From: Streptomyces atriruber
GTDB taxonomy: Bacteria > Actinomycetota > Actinomycetes > Streptomycetales > Streptomycetaceae
Length of the DNA stretch: 46,245 bases
Direction: 5' to 3'
Assembly: GCF_001418325.1 (NCBI RefSeq)
Contig: NZ_LIPN01000022.1
Coordinates: 1-46,245, forward strand
The number at the start of each line of letters is the position of its first letter. Positions within the stretch are counted from its first letter, which is position 1. The translations under genes and the position numbers were made by a program. Below the pieces are notes generated by a model, which made no database searches, was not told the DNA's origin, and worked only from the letters and a program-made list of their open reading frames with translations. This document shows, piece by piece, positions 41,363-46,245 of this stretch.

Positions 41363-42376
41363 TCAGTCCAGCCGCATCAGCCGCCGGACGGTGCGGTGGT
41401 AGATCTGCTCCCGCTCGGTTTCGGTGACGTCCAGGGCGTCGATGACGCGGATCGTCTCGCGGATGTACAAGGGTCCGCCCTCGGGGTCGAAGGGGCAGTC
41501 GGTGCCGAACAGGACGTGGTCGGTGCCGAAGAAGTCCAGGCCGCAGCGGGTGCCGATGGCGGAGCCCGACAGGGCGGTGTCGGCGTAGAAGCGGCGGAAG
41601 TACTCCAGCGGGCGCTTCGGCAGCCGTGCGCGGCGCAGGCGTTCGTACTCCTCGCCCGCCGTGCGGCTGCCGAGCTGGTCGCTCCAGCCGAGGCCGATCC
41701 TGCCTTCCAGGTAGGGGATCATCGCGCCCAGGTGGTGGGTGATGATCTTGATGTCCGGGTGCCGTTCCAGGAGGCCGGAGAAGACGAGACGGGCCATGGC
41801 CACGCTCGTCTCGTACGGCCAGCCGAGTGCCCACCAGATCTCGTACGCGGAGGTGTCCTCGGTGGCGTAGTCGGCGAAGGCGGCGCCGCGGGCCGGATGC
41901 ATCCAGACGGGCAGGTCGCGGCGGGCCATTTCGTCGAAGACCGGTGCGAACTCCGGATCGTCCAGCGGCCGTCCGCCGACGTTGGTGAACACCTGCACGC
42001 CCCGCGCCCCCAAGTCGTCGATGGCGTGGACGAGTTCGGACATGGTCGCGTCCGGGTCGTTCATCGGGAGTGCGGCGACGAACACCGGGAAGCGATCGGG
42101 CCTGCGGTCGCACAGCTCGCGCATCGACGTGTTGGCGAGCCGCGCCAACCCCGCCGACTCGGCGGGGCCCGCGAGGAGTTCGACGGGCGGCGAGGACAGC
42201 GTGAGCACCTGTTGGTAGCCGTCGCCGAACTCGTCCATCATGCGCAGCCGGGCGTCGACGTCGTGCAGCGCGGGAAGCTCCAGCCACCGCTTGAACACCT
42301 GCCGGTCGACGGCGAGTTCGTGCATGCGGGCGAAGTAGGGCGCGGGCAGGATGTGGCTGTAGGCGTCGAGCTTCAT
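41363..42376 (-). CDS. Amidohydrolase-2 family (ACMSD-like) hydrolase/decarboxylase
   Basis: 337-residue TIM-barrel metalloenzyme of the PF04909-type group that includes aminocarboxymuconate-semialdehyde, resorcylate and carboxyvanillate decarboxylases. Metal-site segments seen are DAYSHILP at the N-terminus, MHPARG, ITHHLGAMIPYLEGRI and FGTDCPFDPEGG. The usual N-terminal H-x-H is Y6-x-H8 here, so one canonical metal ligand is replaced by Tyr. ATG 42376 overlaps the upstream permease stop (ATGA), placing it last in an ABC transporter operon and suggesting it acts on the imported compound. Reaction not predictable. Confidence 0.85.
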   Translation of the reverse strand: MKLDAYSHILPAPYFARMHELAVDRQVFKRWLELPALHDVDARLRMMDEFGDGYQQVLTLSSPPVELLAGPAESAGLARLANTSMRELCDRRPDRFPVFVAALPMNDPDATMSELVHAIDDLGARGVQVFTNVGGRPLDDPEFAPVFDEMARRDLPVWMHPARGAAFADYATEDTSAYEIWWALGWPYETSVAMARLVFSGLLERHPDIKIITHHLGAMIPYLEGRIGLGWSDQLGSRTAGEEYERLRRARLPKRPLEYFRRFYADTALSGSAIGTRCGLDFFGTDHVLFGTDCPFDPEGGPLYIRETIRVIDALDVTETEREQIYHRTVRRLMRLD

Positions 42377-43128
42377 CGTGCTCCCCTCGATGTGTCGGGC
42401 ACCCAGCGGTTGAGTCTGCGGTCGACGGCCTGGACGAGCGCGATCGCCCCGAGCGCGACGGCGATCACCACCACGAGCACGGCGAGCACGCTCGCACTGT
42501 CGAAGCGCCCGCCCGCCTCGGTGACGACATGGCCGAGGCCCACGACGGCGATGAACATCTCGCCGTTGACCATTCCGGTGACCGCGCGCCCGACGCCGAG
42601 CCGCAGGCCTGCCATGATCAGGGGAGCGGCCGCCGGGAGCATGACGCGCACCAGGACCTGCCACTCGTCCGCTCCGTAGGAGCGCGCCATCTCGACCAGG
42701 TGCGCGGGCACGGCTCTGATGGCCGCGGCCGTGTTCACGATGATCACGAACATCGCGTACGTGACGACCACCGCTATGACCGAGGCCCGTCCCGCGCCGA
42801 GCAGCGAGAAGAACACCGGTGCGAAGACCAGCGTCGGGGCGGTGAGCAAGGCGTTGACGTACACGTCGAGGGCGGCCTCGACCTTGCGGAAGCGGCCCAT
42901 GGCCACGCCCGTGAGCAGCCCGCCGATCAGGGAGAGGGCGAACCCGAGGGCCAGGTTGACCAGGCTGTCGCCCAGGCTGCCGAGCAGCTCCCCGTCGGCC
43001 GTCAGCTCGCCGAGCCGGGCCATCACCGTGCTGAGCGGCGGGAAGAACGACGCGTCCGCCAGACGCCCGGTCAGCTCCCACGCTCCGGCGCCGAGGACCA
43101 GCGCGAGCGGTGCGGCGGGGAGCGTCAT
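42373..43128 (-). CDS. ABC transporter permease, SsuC/TauC type (second permease)
   Basis: 251-residue inner-membrane permease with about six transmembrane segments and the EAA-like loop VEMARSYGADEWQVLVRVMLPAAAPLIMAGLRLGVGRA. Sequence type matches permeases of taurine/sulfonate/nitrate/pyrimidine-precursor importers. ATG 43128 overlaps the ATPase stop by 4 nt, and its own stop overlaps the amidohydrolase ATG. It is clearly different from the first permease of the same operon, so the channel may be a heterodimer. Confidence 0.9.
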   Translation of the reverse strand: MTLPAAPLALVLGAGAWELTGRLADASFFPPLSTVMARLGELTADGELLGSLGDSLVNLALGFALSLIGGLLTGVAMGRFRKVEAALDVYVNALLTAPTLVFAPVFFSLLGAGRASVIAVVVTYAMFVIIVNTAAAIRAVPAHLVEMARSYGADEWQVLVRVMLPAAAPLIMAGLRLGVGRAVTGMVNGEMFIAVVGLGHVVTEAGGRFDSASVLAVLVVVIAVALGAIALVQAVDRRLNRWVPDTSRGAR

Positions 43129-43934
43129 GACGCCGCCCCGGCCCGCCGGGAGGGCGACGGGCGGTGCTCCGCGTGCATGGCGCGCAGCCGGTCCCACAGG
43201 TACGCCGTGATCTCGGTGTACCGGCCCGACCGGCCGAGTGCGCCGACGTCGGTGGGGCGCGGCCGGGGCAGGTCCACCGGCACGATGTCGGCGATCCGTC
43301 CGGGGCGGGCGCTCATCAGGACCACGCGGTCGCCCAGGAGCACGGCCTCCTCCATGCTGTGGGTGACGAAGACGACGGTCGGCCGGTGCTCCTCCCAGAT
43401 CGCGAGCAGCTCCTCCTGGAGAAGACGGCGGGTCTGCTCGTCGACCGCACCGAACGGCTCGTCCATGAGCAGCACTTGGGGCCGGACGGCGAGCGCGCGG
43501 GCGATGCCGACCCGCTGCTGCATGCCGCCGGACAGCTCGCCGGGCAGCTTGGTCTCGAATCCGGCGAGGCCCACGGCGGCGATCAGCGCGCGGGCGCGTT
43601 CCTCGCGCTCTTCCCGGCCGACGCCGCGCATCCGCAGTCCGAAGGCCACATTGTCGAGGACGGTCGCCCACGGCAGCAGCGCGAAGTTCTGGAAGACCAC
43701 GCTGCGGTCGGGGCCGGGACCCCGCACCGGAACGCCGTCGACGAGGATGTCGCCGTCGTCCCACGGCACGAGCCCGGCGACGGCCTTGAGCAGCGTGGTC
43801 TTGCCGCAGCCGCTGGGCCCGAGCACGGTCAGGAACTCGTGGGCGCCCACGTCGAGGTCCACGCCCCGCAGCGCCTCGACGGTGCCGCCGTCCCTTCCGA
43901 CGAACCCCTTGGCCAGTCCTTGGATCCTGATCAC
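43125..43934 (-). CDS. ABC transporter ATP-binding protein, SsuB/TauB type
   Basis: 269-residue ATPase energising import. Walker A GPSGCGKTT, Q-loop FQNFALLPW, signature LSGGMQQRVGIARAL, Walker B VLLMDEPFGAVD and H-loop VTHSMEEA are all intact. GTG 43934 overlaps the upstream permease stop (GTGA). It serves both flanking permeases. Family assignment secure; substrate unknown. Confidence 0.95.
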   Translation of the reverse strand: MIRIQGLAKGFVGRDGGTVEALRGVDLDVGAHEFLTVLGPSGCGKTTLLKAVAGLVPWDDGDILVDGVPVRGPGPDRSVVFQNFALLPWATVLDNVAFGLRMRGVGREEREERARALIAAVGLAGFETKLPGELSGGMQQRVGIARALAVRPQVLLMDEPFGAVDEQTRRLLQEELLAIWEEHRPTVVFVTHSMEEAVLLGDRVVLMSARPGRIADIVPVDLPRPRPTDVGALGRSGRYTEITAYLWDRLRAMHAEHRPSPSRRAGAAS

Positions 43935-44716
43935 CGGGTGCCCCCTGCCGCATGCGTCCGTGCCCATCGGGTCAGCTTGTGCTCGCCCCACCGTGCGACG
44001 GAGATCAGCAGCAGCGCCTCCACCAGGATGATCACGATGGTGCCGTAGAGAAGGGGGGCCTTGAGCAGGCCCCGGTACTTGAGGAGCAGCCCGCCGAGCC
44101 CGTCGGACACCATGAGGAGTTCGACGACGACCATGCCGGTGACCGCACGCCCGAGGCCGAGCCGGACGCCCGTCATGACCGCGGGCAGCGCGCCGGGCAG
44201 CAGGATCCGCGCCCAGATCTGCCGCTCGCCGGCGCCGAAGGAGCGGGCCATCTCGATCAGCGACGGATCCACCTGCCGTACGCCCGCGCGGCTGTTCACC
44301 AGCACCATCACGACCGAGAAGAGCGTGACGAGGGCGACGCGCGAGGCGGTCCCCACACCCATCGACATCACCAGGAGCGGAATGATCGCCGCCATCGGCG
44401 TGACGAGGAGGATGGTGACGTAGACGTCCGCGTACCGCTCCAGCCGCCGGAACCTGCCGAGGGTGATGCCAGCGGGGACACCGAGGGCCAGGGCGAGGGC
44501 GAAGCCGAGCAGCAGAGCCTGGTTGCTGACGTACAGGGCCCGCCACAGCTCCGCCTCGCCGAGGAGGGCGACGGTGGCGCGCGCCGTCTGCGTGCACGTC
44601 GGCAGGAGCAGGCCGCCGCGCTCGCGGGCGTACAGTTCCCAGACCGTGGCGAAGAGCGCGAACGTCAGAAGCTGATAGGGCAGGTCCGCGCGCAGGAACC
44701 GCCGGTGGGGCATCAT
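43931..44716 (-). CDS. ABC transporter permease, SsuC/TauC type (first permease)
   Basis: 261-residue inner-membrane permease with about six transmembrane segments and the cytoplasmic loop IEMARSFGAGERQIWARILLPGALPAVMTGVRLGLGRA. ATG codons at 44716 and 44713 are adjacent; either start overlaps or touches the binding-protein stop. It follows the binding-protein gene and precedes the ATPase gene in a fully overlapping operon. Confidence 0.92.
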   Translation of the reverse strand: MMPHRRFLRADLPYQLLTFALFATVWELYARERGGLLLPTCTQTARATVALLGEAELWRALYVSNQALLLGFALALALGVPAGITLGRFRRLERYADVYVTILLVTPMAAIIPLLVMSMGVGTASRVALVTLFSVVMVLVNSRAGVRQVDPSLIEMARSFGAGERQIWARILLPGALPAVMTGVRLGLGRAVTGMVVVELLMVSDGLGGLLLKYRGLLKAPLLYGTIVIILVEALLLISVARWGEHKLTRWARTHAAGGTR

Positions 44717-45696
44717 GACGACGCCTCCTCGACGAGGCCGAGGTCCGCCGCGTCCTTCGCGGTCATCCCCCGTCCGATCACTCCGGCACGGGCGAAGAAG
44801 TCGATGGTGCCCTGGACGTTGCGCGAGGTCAGGGCCGCCGCGTCGAAGAGCTTCGCGTCGCTGTAGCGCCGGGCGACCCGGGCCACGTCCGCCCGCTCCT
44901 CCGCCGGCAGATGGGTCCGCGCCAGGTCCACGAGGTGGCGCGGATCCGCGGTGATCCGCGCGTGCTCCCGCACCAGAGCGGTGACGAACTCCTGCGCCAC
45001 GTCGCGGTGTTCACTAAGGAAGCCGGAATTTGCGTACACGGTCTGGGGATGCAGGTCCGGCAGGCTCTCGGCGAAGTCGACGACCTTGGTGAATCCGGCG
45101 GCGCCGGACGACTCCAGGGACACCGCGTCGGAGATCTCCAGCGGCGTCGCGTCGATCTCGCCCGAGGCGAGGGCCTGTGCGCGTACGTCCGAGCCGCCGA
45201 TCGTCAGATACCGGGGGCGCTCGCCGCCGCACTCGGTGGCCACCCAGTCCTTGGCGATGGCCGTCGCCACCGCGCCCTCGCTGAAGATCCCGAACGGGCG
45301 CCCGCCGAGGTCGTCGCAGGACGAGATGCCCGGCCTGCCGTAGAGGGCCCACTGGTTGCCGACGGCATCGGCGATGATCCTGATGGGAGCGCCCTGCTCG
45401 ATGGCGCTGAGCGCCGGGCCCGTGGCCTCGGCGGAGATCGCGTACTGGCCCTTGGCGAGCCCCTCGACGGCCAGTTCGGGTTCGGCCAGCTCGATGACGT
45501 CGACTTCGTGGCCCCGCTCGCGGACGGCGTCCAGGGCGGCGAGGATCGGCACGGTCGTCAGGTCCGGTTCGACGACCGCGACGGTGAACGAGAGCGTTCC
45601 GTCGGCGCGGGTGTGGGTGCCGGGGCCGCCACAGGCGGTCGTGGTCAGGACGGTCACGGCCGCGAGCGCGGTGAGTAATCGTGTCCGGGTGTGCAT
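44713..45696 (-). CDS. ABC transporter substrate-binding lipoprotein, SsuA/TauA/NMT1-like
   Basis: 327-residue lipid-anchored extracellular binding protein. The signal peptide ends in a lipobox TTAC (Cys21 region, LTTTACGGPG). The mature part has the NMT1/THI5-like pattern (FTVAVVEPDLTTVPILAALDAVRERG, GQYAISAEATGPALSAIEQGAPIRIIADAV, YANSGFLSEHRDVAQEFVTALVR). Codon 7 is TTA (45676-45678), implying bldA dependence in Streptomyces for the whole coupled operon's first gene. ATG 45696 has GGGAGG upstream. First gene of the operon; divergent from a LacI gene. Confidence 0.9.
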   Translation of the reverse strand: MHTRTRLLTALAAVTVLTTTACGGPGTHTRADGTLSFTVAVVEPDLTTVPILAALDAVRERGHEVDVIELAEPELAVEGLAKGQYAISAEATGPALSAIEQGAPIRIIADAVGNQWALYGRPGISSCDDLGGRPFGIFSEGAVATAIAKDWVATECGGERPRYLTIGGSDVRAQALASGEIDATPLEISDAVSLESSGAAGFTKVVDFAESLPDLHPQTVYANSGFLSEHRDVAQEFVTALVREHARITADPRHLVDLARTHLPAEERADVARVARRYSDAKLFDAAALTSRNVQGTIDFFARAGVIGRGMTAKDAADLGLVEEASS

Positions 45697-45719
45697 GGCC
45701 TCCCCCTGGGGCAGCGGAT

Positions 45720-45859
45720 GGGAAAACGTCTTCCTCTCTTGGAGGCTAGCCACCTCTGCTGCGGAACGGTCAAGCCTCAAGTTGTTGGAATCGCAAGGAA
45801 GTTACGTCCTTCCCTTGTGAATCCACGGCGCTCTGTGCGACGTTGAGGAAAACCTTTCC
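45720..45859. promoter_or_regulatory. Divergent operator region of the ABC operon and LacI gene
   Basis: Two related near-palindromes are seen: GGAAAACGTCTTCC (45721-45734, 12 of 14 palindromic positions, central CG) and GGAAAACCTTTCC (45847-45859, perfect arms GGAAA/TTTCC). They flank the shared intergenic DNA and are plausible sites for the divergent LacI regulator. Confidence 0.45.
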
Positions 45860-45873
45860 CATGGGGGTGGGCC

Positions 45874-46245
45874 GTGAGTTCACTGGTGGACGTCGCGCGG
45901 GAGGCGGGCGTGGCCGTGGCCACCGCTTCGCGCGTGCTCAGCGGATCGGCCCACCCCGTGGCGGCCGCGACGCGTGCCAAGGTCCTCGCGGCGGCGGAGC
46001 GGCTGGAGTACTCGCCGAGCGCCCTGGCGCGCGCGATGGTCTCGCCCCACAGCCGTCTCGTCGGCGTCCTGGTGAGCGACATCGTCAACCCGTACTTCTC
46101 GGTCATCGCCCGCGGCGTGGACGACGTGGCGACCAAGGCCGGTTACGTCACCATGCTCTCCAACGTCGACCGGCGCACCGACACGGAGCTCGGCAGGCTG
46201 CGCGTCATGCGGGACTACCGCGCCGCGGGCGTGATCTTCGCGGGC
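45874..46245 (+). CDS. LacI-family transcriptional regulator (3' end outside window)
   Basis: The first 124 codons are present; the gene runs off the right edge. GTG 45874 begins the complete HTH (SSLVDVAREAGVAVATASRVLSGSAHPV) followed by the hinge YSPSALARAMVSPHSRLVG and the first strand of the effector domain (VLVSDIVNPYFSVIARGVDD). It is divergent from the ABC/amidohydrolase operon with 177 nt between starts, so it probably regulates that operon. LacI control of a sulfonate/aromatic-type importer is unusual. Confidence 0.9.
   Translation, partial: MSSLVDVAREAGVAVATASRVLSGSAHPVAAATRAKVLAAAERLEYSPSALARAMVSPHSRLVGVLVSDIVNPYFSVIARGVDDVATKAGYVTMLSNVDRRTDTELGRLRVMRDYRAAGVIFAG

Noticed and set aside
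1..46245. CRISPR arrays, tRNA or rRNA genes, insertion sequences, prophage genes
   Set aside because: No regularly spaced repeats, no cloverleaf-like sequence, no transposase, integrase or phage structural gene was recognised on either strand.

Overview
The window reads as Streptomyces (or a very close actinomycete) chromosome. It is very GC-rich, coding sequences show strong third-position GC, starts are often GTG, many genes overlap by ATGA/GTGA, and several families are typical of the genus (SpoIIE-type phosphatase, DUF5709, DUF2690, snapalysin, CBM-free cellulases, a CebR-type operator and a DasR-type operator). No phage, IS element, CRISPR array, rRNA or tRNA was seen.

Left part (1-16.4 kb): the end of a branched-chain-amino-acid-type ABC transporter (LivM permease, cut at the window edge, plus a lipoprotein binding protein) converges on a long minus-strand block. 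That block carries the ethylmalonyl-CoA pathway, transcribed right to left: crotonyl-CoA carboxylase/reductase (ccr), ethylmalonyl-CoA mutase (ecm), a CitE-type lyase, a MaoC hydratase and an acyl-CoA dehydrogenase, followed by psd and pssA for phosphatidylethanolamine synthesis. A TetR regulator and a double-length 3-hydroxyacyl-CoA dehydrogenase lie just upstream; the latter could supply the crotonyl-CoA precursor branch. The ccr promoter region has a palindrome between -35 and -10 and a structured leader of about 225 nt. A HEAT-repeat protein, a RidA protein and a secreted tripeptidyl-aminopeptidase-like hydrolase complete this part.

Middle (16.4-28.9 kb): mixed single genes. These are a radical SAM protein of the Rv2578c family with a LexA-like box at its promoter, a GNAT acetyltransferase, an ArsB/NhaD-type permease, an SRPBCC protein, a 14-TM MFS exporter fused to three carboxypeptidase-regulatory-like domains, a PAS-GAF-PP2C-HATPase signalling protein, a methyltransferase, a probably leaderless ArsR-VOC operon, a DUF5709 protein, a secreted DUF2690 protein and a small membrane-anchored unknown.

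Right part (29-46.2 kb): carbohydrate and polymer use. A GntR regulator is translationally coupled to a DapA-family enzyme and an IlvD/EDD-family aldonate dehydratase (sugar-acid catabolism). A GH5-GH6 cellulase pair lies behind a perfect CebR box, followed by a LacI regulator, a GH18 chitinase with a DasR-type box, a snapalysin-like metalloprotease and a decayed SigE-family sigma-factor gene. The last operon is a taurine/sulfonate-type ABC transporter with two different permeases, coupled to an ACMSD-like amidohydrolase, and divergent from a LacI regulator that runs off the window.

Points I would look at first: the Cys-rich, possibly bacteriocin-like C-terminus of the secreted protein at 32693-33475 and the large palindrome beside it; the 14-bp palindrome TCGAAGCGCTTCGA occurring three times in 10 kb around a LacI gene; the ABC/amidohydrolase operon with a TTA codon and an altered metal-site residue; and the ccr leader. 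All functional calls rest on reading motifs by eye; no database search was run.
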